Of a DNA stretch of 64,000 nucleotides, positions 13,801-27,600 are shown in pieces (position 1 is the first letter of the stretch; each line of letters opens with the position of its first letter). The stretch is from Eopsaltria australis (taxonomy: Eukaryota; Chordata; Aves; Passeriformes; Petroicidae). Location of the stretch: assembly GCA_034509425.1 (NCBI GenBank), contig JAVTVJ010000070.1, positions 2,108,001 to 2,172,000 on the forward strand, written 5' to 3'. The position numbers and the translations under genes are program-made. The notes beneath the pieces were generated by a model that did no database searches, was not told the origin of the DNA, and saw only the letters and a program-made list of their open reading frames with translations.

Positions 13801-16800
13801 TAGGAAGGAAAATAGAAATAAATTATCATTGTCTAGTTTTACTAGAGCAGCAAACCTTGGGTTTAAATTGCAATAAGGAAAATACAGAAGCAGCATGGTT
13901 CTGTGCTGAGCATAGAATTATGGAGTTACTGATATGGATCAACTGGGCTAATTGAAGAATTTTTCACAGGAGAGGTAAAAAAGGCATTTTTCACTCATCC
14001 AACAAAACATCTGTCAGGAACAGTATAGATAGAGCTAACCCTGCCTTGAGGTTGGAAGAGTCAGTAGATGTGCTTTCCTCCCTTCTTTCACATGATCCCA
14101 AATATTCTTTAAAAATGGATTATAAACCTGAGAGGTGTGATCCAGGAAGTAATTCTGAACACACACACGTGAAAGAGAAGGAAGTGTGTATGATTAGACA
14201 AGGAAACATCTTCTATCACCACATCAGAGGGGACAGAGTAGAGTTTCATACAGTGGTTTCCATCCTTTTTCTAACACAGGCCTGGAGCTCCTATTATTAC
14301 TTCACTGGATGCTTTCTCCAAGCTTATGATGTTGGGTTTCTCTTCCACAGCATTTTTGGACACAGCCTGTTTCCTTCAGGACAGTCAGCACTGGGATCTG
14401 AGCAGTGGATGAGTGAAGACACACAATGGAGCACAATCCCTCTGAGTCTTTTTTGCCTGGTTAATCAGGGCTTGGAGTGTGGGATAACAGACCAAGGGAG
14501 ACCAAGACAGCAGAGGGGATTCACAGGGTGGATTTGGAGACAGGCTGCCTGCAAGACAGATTGTTCACCATTGCTGCACTCATTTCGTGAACAGAATCTT
14601 CCTTGAGTTGAAGAGACAGAAGTAGCACTGAAGGGCTACTGAATGGAGCATAATCCACTTTTCTGCATTCCCCTTTGACCTGCAGTGTTGACTTGCATTA
14701 AAGAAAACATAAAGAAAAGCATTAGCAGTCACAAAAGAGACAGATCTGCTCCTAACACCTCTCCATACTTCCATGTTGCCAAACCTCATGAGTTGACAAA
14801 CCTGTTCTAGAAAAAAAATACTGCCTTTCTGCTGAGGACAATGTAGAGAAAGGAGTAGAAATGCTGAGTGCTGTTAAGAGAAAATGAGACAAGTATCTAG
14901 GCTGGAAGTAAAGAAGGGGAGTACTCACCTTTCAATGGAATATGTTCTCATTCTCCACGACCTTCACAGAGCAGCCTGCCTATTACCACAGGGAGGGAGT
15001 AGCCCTCACATATATTAAGAGGGGGATGAAGCTTCCTACAATTTAAATTACACTAAATTAATCTAGAGCAAATCTTACATGAAGTGGGGCCTGTGGTGAA
15101 AGCCATAGGATCCCAGGCTCTTGCTGCATGCCACAGCTACCAACTCCAGTCCTGACAAGCCCTAAACCAGCTAAAAGGAAGTAACCATGACATCTTTCTG
15201 TCCTTTCCATCTTCATGGCTAGTGACCCCCATCTGAGAGCTAGAAAACGTATGAGAATGCTTATATTGTTATGTTCTGGCATAAATTAGTTATTACTGTG
15301 TTGGGGGTGCTTTCTGAGGGGAAAAATTTCATCTTTCTGGTTATTCAAAATTAGGCGCTTGAAAGGGAAGAAGTGCTTGCTGTGATAATTTTGAGGAAAG
15401 TTCTAGGAAAAAGCTTTCAAGGGTACGAATGTGGGACACGTCCCATGCTAAAGAGAAGAGATGGTGGTGCTGCAGTGCAGCTAGAAAAAGAAATGGCATT
15501 TTGGCAATTGGATTCAGTGTGTAGCATATGCACTTAAAGATGCCATGACCTTCTTCCTCCGTGTTCACACATACACATAAGAACTGCAACATGGCCCATT
15601 TATTTTAAAACACTGCTACAGCTGACACTGATTCCAACTGCACTGAAGCAATGTTAAGTAATAGAGTAGTGGGTTGGAGTGTACTACTCAGAAAATATGT
15701 CCATGGGATTTATATATATAACTCCTCTGTACTCCTTTAAATACTCTTTTCTAAAGGCTCTTATTCACTAAACTGCTTGTCTGGGGTTTGTGCAGCCCAG
15801 ACATTCAAAAAACCCCAACACTGCTAGCATGTTGATCAAGTAGGGTGGCCAGATGTTCAAAAACACCAGCAAAGACTAAGGTTAAATACCTCCCTCAGGG
15901 GTTCCTTTTCTGAAAATGTTTTATGAGTCAAAGTTATTCTGAAAAGTATTGAATTGCCTTTTTCACAGGGAAACAGGCAGAATGACAAACACAGAAACAG
16001 AAATATCAAGAAAGTGCAGTTCTCTACATTTCAAAAAAACCATATCATTTCTATTAATGTAAAATATTAGAATCCTAAACAGAAGATAAAGATTAGATTA
16101 ACACACAATATTGAATTATAATGTAAACTATCTCTTAAGCTCAATGCTTCAGTTATGAGGTTCAGCTTAATGAGGTGTAGTCTACATTTAAAAAAAAGCT
16201 CAAGACCACTAACATTAATAAATACAAATTGTTTCAGGTGTCCTGTTACAAATTCGGAAAAAAAATCCAGTAGATTTTTGAATAATCGGAAGGTTGGGGT
16301 TTTTTTTAGTTTTGGAGGCTTTTGGGTAGTTTGGTGGCTAGTTACACAATTTCTGTCTTCATATATGTCCCTTATATACATCTTTACTGTCTCTTTCTCT
16401 GTGATTATTTTCATTTTCACAGTCAGGTATAGGGTGATCATTTTGGAGGGGCATAAACTTTCTGGCTGAAAGCAGTTTTAACCATGGTGAAATAGCTATC
16501 CCTATGGAAACTTCCTTCCTGGTGTTTTACCTCTAAAATATTTTCAAAATTATTTTAGTAGAAAAGAAGTTGGTGTCTTTTTCATTGTTATTTTTTATTT
16601 TAACTCCTGTGCTTTGAGGTTTCTTCCAAGAAGGTATTTGCTGTCATAATTAAGAAATATGTTAAGCCTTCTGTCAATTAGCCTAATTGATGTAAAACCC
16701 TGATTGGGTCCTAGGAGAGATGAGTTTTTCCAGCTGAACCTTATCAAAAAACAGCTTAGCACAAAAAAAGGAAGAAACCAAAACATGCAAGATTGCCAAG

Positions 16801-18279
16801 AAAAAAAACTTGTGATGATTTGAGACAAGGTGCAAGAAAAATTTAGGTTTTATGGAAGGCTGCTGTGTAGGTGTTATGAAAATAGGTCAAGTGTTTCCAA
16901 AATGCTTTCCTTTTAGTGCATAGATCTAATGTAGAGCCTTTAAAAGTAAGAGTTGAAATGAGGAAGATATTCCTGTGAGATTTATCAGGAAATAATATCA
17001 GAATGTGGACAGGACAGGGACTGTAAAAGGCAGCAGTTAACAGGCTCTAGAAGTGATGACTTTTTCATTTCTCATTCCTTCTGGAAATGCCTGTTACAGA
17101 ATACAATGAACACAGAGTCACAGGAGGTGTGATGGCAGAGGGCTGTCCCATATGATGCTATCAGCAGAACTGGGTGTTAAAGGGTGAAATCACAGGTGGT
17201 GTGAGCACACGAAGCTCAAACCTGAATGACAAAAAGCTGCTGCAAACTCTATGTGCACATGTGTGGTGGAAAACTTGGCTAAGTAGTGGGATCAACTGCC
17301 AAATTATTTCTAAAATATTCCAAGTTTTCCCTAAGCAAACCTTCTTTTCCTTCAGGTCTGATGAATTAAATATTGGCCAGGAGCCAAATACTAAGGAGTT
17401 CAAATTCTGTTTTTAGAGAAGTTTTATCTGTATCAGAAATTGCACAGAAATTCAGCCCCTGAGTCAGGATTGGAGCCTGTGTTCTTAATTTCTGCTCAGA
17501 ATATGAATACATACTGACCTCCTTGTAAACTGTTTCATTGTTATCTCCCATTCTGCACTTGAAAACGGAGGTAATAAGTTGCCTTCTACTTTGCTATGAC
17601 CTTGTAAATTCCTTGGCTAATGTGGAGTGGGGAAAAAGAACTTCATTGGAATTACTTATTTTTGTTGGCCTTAAGGTGTATGTGGGAAACACTGTTCAGA
17701 TTCATCAATTCTGGTGAAAAGATGAACAAGTGGTGCTACATGCAGAAAGCTTCTGCTGGGCAGGTTTTACTGTATTTAATCTAAATCTCAAAAATGGCTC
17801 AAGAAGCTGCAATATTATTTTGAGTGTTCTGATTTCTGCTACTGCACTCTCACTGCCATAAAATACCATGTCGCATCCATTTACATTTTTCTCATAGTAA
17901 GGACAGAAAGGTTAAGCAGACATGGCAGAAAACATTATTTTTTGTGCTAGAGTCAACTCTGAGCTTTCCTTGACCCTGTGCTTTAATATTTACTAAAGCA
18001 GTTGCTAAACTAAAGCTGGACTTAAAGACTAGATGACATTAATACTCAGTGTCGATGTGCCACAATATCAAAGCCTTTGCAAGGGGTTGGGATGGTGCCA
18101 GACTCTGTTTCACGTAATGTCTTTTTCTCTATAGTTAGTCTGAGGAGCAAAATACATTCACTGCATGTAGAAACTCATGAACTGCAAGAAGTAGCCAGAA
18201 TGGAGCAACAAGTACAGCCTGCCCCCTTGCACAAAAGTCTCTCCTCCCTCTCTGTCATGCATGTCCTCATATGCATGTC

Positions 18280-18503
18280 TTAAATACAGACAAAATATAG
18301 CATCCTTGTTTAGACTCAGAGTTCCCTATTAAATAACCACCCAGAACACAATCTGTTTAGCCACTTTGTTAAGGAAACATCCCTGCCTACTATCCAGGAG
18401 CCACTCTATGGTCTCTTGCCTTAGACTCTGGCCCCACAGAGCTCAACCTGCAGCTTACACTGCACCTCCACACCAAGCTAAAGGCACTAAATGCATTCCT
18501 CAA
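18280..18503. repeat. Direct duplication, copy 1 (224 bp)
   Basis: This segment, from TTAAATACAGACAAAATATAG to GCATTCCTCAA, is repeated in the same orientation at 21418-21642. By eye there are about 7 substitutions and one 1-bp indel, near 96% identity. The flanks do not match. Here the segment sits without the CR1-like sequence that precedes copy 2, suggesting this is the derived copy. Confidence 0.9.
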
Positions 18504-21265
18504 ACACATGCACATACACATGGCAGAAAAATATTTTAAACCAGCTAGTGTCTAGCAGATACTTTCATCATTTTTGCATCTTTTATTAAAAGATGGCAGA
18601 GGGGAGGAAGGGAACTAATGTCTGAAAGTCAATTCCAAGCATCTTGGGGAAAAAAAAGAAAGAAAGCATTGCAATTAATAGGGTGAACTGTTTTATGCGC
18701 TGTACAATGAACAAACAGCTCACAGAATAAGGTGAATGCAAATACTGGAGACCTAACTTCCAACTGAGAAGGGTGGTACATCCCCACACAGATACAAGGA
18801 AGATCTTAAATATGGTCAGCAGAAAAATATGGAGGGAAACTCGATCCTTAATCAGTCTCACTGGTTCCAGTTGTGAAGCTATTACTTGCACTAGTTTGCA
18901 TTAATATTCAGGAGGTGATTAATCTCAGCAAGGTTGTCTGAGGGAAGAAAATACTACTGTAACTGTGGAGATTTACAGAATAATAATAATAATTACACTA
19001 ACAATATGTGCTTCAGATGTTTTGGAAACCCTTTGAATCATAGATGTTGAAATACTTAAAACGTGAGTGTCCTCAAAAGAAACATCTGTGTTAGTAGTGA
19101 GAGAGGGCCAGAGAGAGAACTCAAGCACTGCACTCCTGATAAATGACACTACTTACTTTTCAGCTAACACCCTGCCTCTGTTTGGAGTACTCCCATGAAA
19201 CTTTTCTATGACAGTACATGAATACATTTCTGGAGGTAGCTCCTTTCAGAGAACCCTCCCAGAAGGCAGGATGGATAAGACAGAACCATCCTCTGTTCTT
19301 TCAAGCTTACACAGTATTCCAGTGTTATTCCAGATGGTTTGAAAGACCAAGCACCCCCAAACACCATCCTGTTACATCCAAAAGGCATGACACAATCCGC
19401 AGTCTTGCATCCAGGAAAAATTTACAGAGTTAATGACAAAATTGGGGAACCATCTCAGTGCAGACATCAACATCAAACGAATATTTTCTGCTGTCTCTCC
19501 TCTGCCTTGCCACTTTCACTATGAGAAAAATTTGGATGGACTGATATGACATAGCCATTTTATGGTACAGCAACAATAAACTAAGTGCAAAACCTTGCTC
19601 TCTTGGGCTGTGACGCAGCCCTCATTGTTTCAGACACTTTGTATGAGAAAAACAACGCCTCAGAGAAGATGGCATTGCCTCAGAGCTGTAAGTCTCTACC
19701 ATGCTGGACTCACAGGAGTCTCAGTTAAGTGCTGTGCAGTCTGTATATGGCCCCTGTGCTTTACCTAGAGCTGCATCAAAGCAGTGTTGTCAAAAGCCAG
19801 TCTGCAAAATTTGGCCTGGAAGCCAGAGATTGGCACTTGGCCCTTTCCTATTTAGCAACACAGCCATATCCAGAGTATCTTTCCCTGCATCATTAGATTT
19901 CCAGGTCCCAAGAATGTACTCTGCTTTATGAAGATAAAACATCTCCAGTTCTGCAGTGTCTCTACATCATGAGTGTGGCCCTATTCTATAAGACACTTAA
20001 TTTACGCAACTGTACAGCTTCCTGTCATTTCTGGCTCTACAGTTCACTTCTTTTAATATGCTTCATGAAGGCTCCTTGCTGATGAGGGAGGGCTCCACCA
20101 GCCGTGGGCTGCCCCAGTGTTCTCGCAGCCTTGAAGTTTCTGCACCTGATCATTTCATGAGAGGAAATGTCTGGCACTGTGGTTGTATGGTGATCAGCAG
20201 AGAGGAGCTGTGTTTGCCTCAGGCAACCTCCTGCCAGCAGTACAATGTCTATTTTGAAATTTTGTCCCTCTGCACATTTCATACTAATCCACAGCCCTCT
20301 GTAGAACAGACAAGTCAGAAATAATATGCTCCATAAAAAGTGAAAAATTTTAAAAAGGGAAGTGAAAGAGCCAGTCAAGGTGACATGTTTCCTCAGTTTT
20401 CTCTTTTCAGTGTTCCCAAGAGCTCCTTACCTTCTTTAAATCCTCTGCATTTTGTTTTGGATGTATATTTTAGGATACTACTTTCCTCCTTTCTGAAAAC
20501 TCACAGGCAGTTCCTGATATAAGGGTTGAAGCTTTTGAGGTGTGTCTTCTTTCCCCATATTTCCATATTAAATATTAAGCTGAGATCTGGAACAAGCTGG
20601 TTACCCCTCTCCTGAGATTCTTTGGATTTAATTCAGCACTTATATAAATAGCAATGTAAATTACATATCTAATGAATTAGGTGTTGTAATAATGGTGTAA
20701 TATGCACTGTGCTACTTATTACTGAATCTGCAAATTGAAGTTAATTTACTCAAGAATAAAAAAGTAAAAGAAATCATAATACAGTTGAGGGTAATTGTAC
20801 TCCCCTGTACCAGAGTGAGCTAGATACTAATTGCAAATATTTTACTATCGCTACAAGTTCCTCTGTTATTCTTCCACTAAAGCAGTGCTCATTTTTCCCA
20901 ATTTTCAGGATTAATTTCTTTCACAAATACTCCTACATACTAAAATCCTTACAAACCAATATTACATACACCATATTATAGTAGAAAACCATGAAGGCAG
21001 AGGAAAATGCTGCAATTACCTATTCTGACCTCCTACATAATACAGGGCATAGAGATTCCCTGAATTAATTTCTGTCTCAAGTTAAAAAACATTTAATATT
21101 GATCTTAAAGTGTCTCACAATTGAAAGCTCACCACAATTGTTAAAATTTACCTTTAACTTGTCTAAAAATGTAGCTTTCACTCCAGCTGCTTACAATGCA
21201 GTTATCCAAAAAAGTACATCATCCTGTCATCAGCAGTATTTCACTAGCTGTTTTTATGATGAGAG

Positions 21266-21642
21266 TTAATTTCCTTTGCATAGATAAACTGCTTTATCTC
21301 CTCCCCCTAGCCCTCTAATCACTCTCAGAGCGCTTCTCTGAACCTTCTCTATTTTTTCAAAATCCTTCACGGAGTGTGGACTTAATAATTTGAAAGCCAG
21401 CATCTGTAGTACTACTGTTAAGTACAGACAAAATATAGCATCCTTGTTTAGACTCAGAGTTCCCAATTAAATAACCACCCAGAACACAATCTGTTTAGCC
21501 ACTTTGTTAAGGAAACATCCCTGTCTGACTATCCAGGAGTCACTCTGTGGTCTCTTGCCTTAGACTCTGGCCCCACAGAGCTCAACCTGCAGCTTACACT
21601 GCACGTCCACATCAAGCTAAAGGCACTAAATGCATTCCTCAA
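21266..21642 (-). mobile_element. Old CR1-type LINE remnant (reverse orientation), includes duplicated segment copy 2
   Basis: On the minus strand the frame contains KIEKVQRSALRVIRGLG, matching the family motif in which an ERVQRRATKMIRGLE-like phrase precedes the CR1 C-terminal domain. On the + strand the text (CTTCTCTGAACCTTCTCTATTTTTTCAAAATCC...) parallels old amniote CR1 copies. The following 225 bases (21418-21642) appear to continue the same element, with loose matches around ACAGACAAAATA and GTTTAGCCACTTTGTT. The element is diverged and inactive. Where it ends is uncertain. Confidence 0.6.
21418..21642. repeat. Direct duplication, copy 2 (225 bp), likely source copy
   Basis: Second member of the pair, 3138 bases downstream of copy 1. 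It joins without a break to CR1-like sequence on its left (21266-21417), so it is probably the original location. The similarity stops sharply at both ends: TTA at the left, CTCAA at the right. Confidence 0.9.
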
Positions 21643-24600
21643 CAGCTGTGTTAAACTGGGAATCCACATTCTAATTCTAGAGCTAATTATGCACTATGAA
21701 CTACAGGTCTGGAGTCACTACTGCACAGACAACCCATCTGTGAGACAGGCTTTCCTGCCTCTATGTGTTCAAACACTTTGTTTGCTTGTACTTGCAGTAT
21801 CAAGATGTCCAGATTGCTCTGAAGGCGTGTCAGTCCTCCTGTCTGCATATTCTAAATTCAGTCGATTTTTAAGATTATTGTAGGCCTATAGAAACTCTGA
21901 ACCTCTTACTTTGTTCTGCTAGAATAGGCTTAACTCAAATCATCAGGCTTCAGTCTCCTAAAAGCTGGTATGTGGCTGAATGGGTTTTCTTTCCCAGACA
22001 TGAAAAAAAATAGACACCGCTGGAGAGATTCGTCCAAACCTACTTTGGATGATTTAGATGCTTGAAACAGGTGGGAACTTTTGTTCATTCTATAGATGTC
22101 TGACTCTCCAGTGACTGCAAAGAAAAGCTACTTAGCATTTGTTTTCACATTTATGGGGGAAAAAAAGGAAGATAATTATACATGTCACCAAGTATGTCTA
22201 TGATTCTTGAGGTGAAAACTTCAGAAGCTGCAGGGCAAGTAAAATTTGAGCAAAACACTAGTTCTGATATTTTTATTCTTCTATGTCATGAAGAGTGAAG
22301 CACCAAGCAAGAATATTTGGCTCTTAGAAGAAATATCAGTGTATTGGTATTCCATTAATCTCTCACTAAGCACAGGGATTGCCTAGATATTACCTTGTTC
22401 ATTTTGGAAAAATGAATAATTCATGACAAAGATGGTCTAACTGGAAAGTATTTCAAAGTTGATATGTATACCACAGTTATTACATTCAAATAATGTTATT
22501 CTAAGATTAACTGTAAAAGCTGCTGCTTTTACAAGTGTGCATGTGACACCTTTCCATCTTTATTTGTATACCTGCATACAAGCATACTTGTTTACATCTT
22601 TTCGTGTGTGATATAGTGGCTGACTGGGGGAAAAACAGAGTTGATGGAAGTAGCACAAGAAGTCAATAGATGTTTAATGGCAACTATATTGCCACAATTT
22701 TTGTTTCTTGACAGCAGGAAACAGACTAGTTGACATATGGAAGACAAAAGGCATTATATTAGAATATAGAATCTCCCCATGATACACACAGAATCAGTGT
22801 GAAGAAGCCGTAAATAATGAAAGCACACAAAAGGGTGCATGTGAAAAGATGACTCTAAATTGATTGAAAAAATATTGTTATCGGTAATGAAAATCTGCCT
22901 GAGACACCAGCAAGGACATTGAAGAAAACTGCAGTACTTAGTGGGCTCAAGATCAAGTAAATCGATATAAGAATGAAGAAAAAGAATATGCCGTCATCAG
23001 GACCTTTATATTTGATACAGAAACACAATGACCTACAAAGAATTTGGAAGGATATCTCCAAAGGAACACAGAAGAGTTTTAGGATGACTGTGTCAGATTC
23101 AAGTCAGGTGGATGAGCAATCATTATCCAGATTTTGTGTTGAGGTTGAATGAGATGACTTGGCTGAATGATCAGCATGAGAAGCAAAAGGATCCCAAGGC
23201 AGGCTTTTGTGCTACATGCCATTCTCCAGATAAAGTAGATACCTTCATGAATTATGCAACTAACATGTCTCTGAATACCAGTAGGGTTTCACATCTGTTT
23301 GCTGCCCACTTCTATAAAGTCTTCCTTTGTGTCTACATTGCTGCATGCTAAAGACCACTGTGAAATCCAGAAGCAAGCACCTACTAATTAGACATGTATT
23401 AAGCATGAAGTCTAACACCTTGTTGTGGAATTATGTCTTCACTGACAATTTTGCAGTTTTCACGAGAAGCTTGTGTGCACACAGTCTTTCTGGGCACATA
23501 AGCAGCCACCTGCCTCCTCAAATCGCATTTCCATTGCAGGAGAACAGCAGGCCTCTGAAAATCTGAACAAAGGACTGTGAAGGTTGTAAAAGAAAGATCT
23601 CCACTCTCACAAGCCCAGACTGAGCTCAGACCTGAGCTTATCTCCTCCTTCCTGATGCCTAAGTTTCCACAGGAAAAAAAAAATCTGGATACACATGCTA
23701 GGCAGGAGCCATGCTTGCCCCAACCAGGCCCCAGTAATTCCAGCTAAGGGACCAAGCCCATCAGATTAAAGGCCTTTAGCTAAACCTGTCATTTAGACAC
23801 TACTTGCAGCACTTTTGGAAACTGGATGTTTCTGCCCTAATGAATTTTGTGTGTGAAGTCTGTTGGCATTTTCAACTAATTTTAACATATTTCTTTAATA
23901 TTATTAATGCATTTTATATGCTTCCATTTTTTTGGGAAACAGAGACCTGCTTATTGGACCTGTATCTACTCTGGTTCATAGACAACCAAGCAAAGGATCT
24001 ATTTTATTTGGGCAGCACATTCGTATGTCAAACCTTGCAAATCTTTTATCTCTAATAAGGCCTCCTGCCACTCCAGTTCCTGTTCACTGAACTTTTGGAT
24101 GCTGTTTCTTTTGTCTTGACATAAAATATTTGGAGGGTTTCCAGACTCTGGGTTTCCTCCATTTTCTATAACCCTGAATTTATTCTGCAATGTCTCTGGC
24201 CTTCCACTGGACTTGCATACCTAATGTGTTATGCCTGTACATTTCTGGGTTCATGCTGCAATCCTATATTCCTACAGATTCATGATTTCTTGCCCACTAA
24301 TACTGTTTATCATTTTCCAAGAACTTCCAAGTATCTTCTTGAGTATTCAAAAGACAGTGTTAGTGTTTTACTGCCCTAAATTTGAAAAACCAAATAAATC
24401 TGAGTTTATGAAATGTAGGTCATCTCTAATAAGAGCCTTGAAAAAGATAAGGTGGTTTTAAATCTTAGCTCAAGCAATATATTAATGTATATCTTCAGAA
24501 TTTCAATAAACATCTTAGTGATGTGCACAGCATTTAACAAATTAATAAAGCATAACATGGGGATGGGTCTAGTGAAAAACAGTTTTTTGCCTCCGCAGTT

Positions 24601-27600
24601 AAGGTTCCAGGGTTTATTCACCTATTAGATAGGTATATCAATAAATGTTATGATTTAATTTAAATTTTCTTAAGTTTCTGTAGACAAAATACAACCATCA
24701 CTTTTCGTTTACTGCTACCAAATAGGATGAAATACATGCCTAATATGACAGTTATAAAAGATAAAAGTTTGTCAAAAGCTTCCAAATGCCACTTTCAAAA
24801 ATCTTTCATATACTTCTCCTAAAGGTCATCCGTGAGCTCCTAGATCCCTTGGTCAATTTAAAAATGAGGTTTCTATGTCAGATTTACTTTATGTAAATTA
24901 TTTTTCCACTTTGCCGAAAAGGATGCAGAGAGCAAATAGTCAGCGAAGACATTTAGTTTTATGTATTTTGTAAAGCAGGATGGTTTCACAAATTAATATC
25001 CTAGCTAAATAATGTAGTAATTCCCTAGCTGTTGACCTGATAATCACATAATCTTTCTAAATAAGCAACTTCCTAACCCATGAGTTCTGATGAAGTAGGA
25101 TGTTTTCATGCACTGGCAAACTACATAGCTAAAGATGGGGGCAAACTGCATTTCTCTTGTGCACCAGTAAATGGTTTAGAATGCCCATGATTCTCTGAGA
25201 TGAAGCTGGGAGCCATTAGACAGTATGGACATATCTCCTAATTCCCAATATTGTCTTGTTCACATTGGACAATAGAGTCTATCATCAGGGCCCCAGTGAA
25301 AAATGAAGGGTAAGTCAGCATGCCTGTCAGCATGCCTTGAGTACCTGGTCCCTTTACCCATCTGTGCTGGCACTCTACCCTCTGAGAACACACTCCAAGC
25401 GGTTCTCTAGTGCATTATAATGCAAATGATGTTTTTCTTCTTCCTTTGGAACATTCTGATGTTTCCTAGTAGATGCAACTTTGCTGCTGACTAGCATCAT
25501 GTATCTTGATATTTGAAAATAGGCTAGATCACAGAAAACATTTCAGATTAAAGGTCTTGAATTGGAAACATGACTGGAATGGATCTGTGACAACAGAATT
25601 TTTTTTCCTTCTTTTGAGAAGTCTAACTCAATTTTATGCATACTTTCCCTAAAACACTTTCATTAACTTCTGAAGATTTCAATAGAACTTTTTCCACTTA
25701 TTTCAGATATATAAGAAACCAGGGGGAAGAAAACCCCTCACTGAAGATGACATTTTGGCTTTACCCTCTGTTTATTGCTGCTATGCAGCTACACAACTCA
25801 GCAGTCTGCAAAGATGGTTGTGCAAGTTGGACCTCATTGCTGTGTTCTCTCATGTCTCTTCAGTTAAATTATCCTTCTACCCTTTACTCTGCCAAGTTAA
25901 TGCAACCAGATGAAATATTTCTCAATTCTGGCAATGAACTGGTGATGTAGAGGAACCAAATATCTAAAAATAATTTCTTCTATAACCCTTAGTAGGAAAT
26001 AATACTGTATTTCATTTTTCAAAGACTTGGTGCATCTGTTCAAGTCAACATCAAATTTCTGTCTACCAAATATATATTTTTGACAGAAAATTGCAAAAGA
26101 AGGGATGTTATAAACAGTTGGAATACACAAATTAAACACAAACAATATTAAAAATGAAGTGTTAACCCATTGCTGATAATCTGAACAGAGTAATATAATG
26201 GATTAATAACAATGTAGAATAGTATGAGTAGCTGTAGCACGTTCCATGCCTTCCATGCAAAAACTGAAATCAAAACTTATAACATTTACTGGAACTTTGC
26301 AGTGCCCGGGCAAAACAGGCACTTTTATCTCAATGTTACAGATCTTGTGAGGAAAAAGAAAGAATAAAACATGACTGAATTGCATTGTTTTGATATTCAT
26401 GTTAGAGATCTGCATCGCAGAAGTAGGACTTTCTGAAGGCAAGAAAAGTGGAGCATTTTCAGGGACAAAAAAGGAACACAGCTGCTGTACCAGCATGGTG
26501 GCTGCTTGTGTGCAGTTGTCAGAGCAGAAGGAAAAGGTCTATGGCTTTTGCTCTCACTCCATGCAGCCCATTGCCAGTGTGCAGGCTGGATGGAGACTGG
26601 CCTTCTCTGCTAGTGCAGAAGCTTTCCCTCACCTCTCCTGCTGGTGCCAAGGCAACTTAATCTGCCACTAGATGGGCTGCCCTGAGTGACCCATGCCTGG
26701 AACAGGGGACAGAGCCACAGCCTGCACCACATGTGGGTTAAAGAAAACACAAACCTCACATTTTTCATAAAGACTAATGTGTCAAAGTGCTGCTGTCACC
26801 ATTGTGTTCTTCCTACCAGAGCAGCTTCTGCATCAGCATGTTAAATAGGCTGTGACTGAAATGTAGGGAAGAGATGTGTGCTGTGCTACTGAGAGCCACA
26901 CAGGTCTTCAGAGCTTCAAGCTGGTGATCACTGGTTTAGAGAGAAACGTGCCCAATTCAGACATAACATTTATTTTTAAATGGGCATCTGATGGCTGTCG
27001 ATGGCAGAGGTCTAATTCAGGCTTCCTTGATCATCGTGGCTGGCACACTCCCAGGTACTGCATTATATTAACAAGGTTCATAAGCTGTCAGAGATATAAC
27101 TCATCCACTTAACTCTCTGCAATGAGGCACAGACTCTGAGGACATGGCCTTTCCGAGAATGTTCTCTCTTTGTAATTCGTCATTCCCCCGAAATACCTCA
27201 TGTGATATGATGTTACTGGAATCTTCAGCTAAAAGGTTAAATTTTTTTTTTTTTGGTCACACATATTGCAGAATGTGTTCATATGTATTCTGCCACCCCA
27301 GGCAGTGACTAGGATCTCTGCCATCAAACTATTTCCATTCGGAGCAAAGAGATCACTATTTTCCATGCTGAATAAACAAAAGAGTGATCCCCTGCCCTCA
27401 AGCAGAAGGTCTGTAAGGGCAAAGGTGTCTTTGACCATGGAATTCAATCTGTCGTTCTGCTTGGAGCCTCTAGAGCGTAATCTCTCTTTGTACCAGCCTA
27501 GGCTGCATGGTGTGATATTCATTTAAACTCTCCAGTGGTTCTCCTTTTGCAGGAAGGGTTTTCACAAAGCGCTTTGGCATTTGCTTTTTGAAGCCTGCTT

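Noticed and set aside
14046..14606. 186-codon + strand open frame
   Set aside because: It is among the longest frames in the window but begins without an ATG, has no recognised motif or flanking gene signals, and lies deep in an intron; a frame this long can occur by chance in 64 kb.
16067..16469. Overlapping frames on both strands (124 and 104 codons)
   Set aside because: AT-rich, Phe/Lys-rich translations with no family resemblance and no splice context; chance frames.
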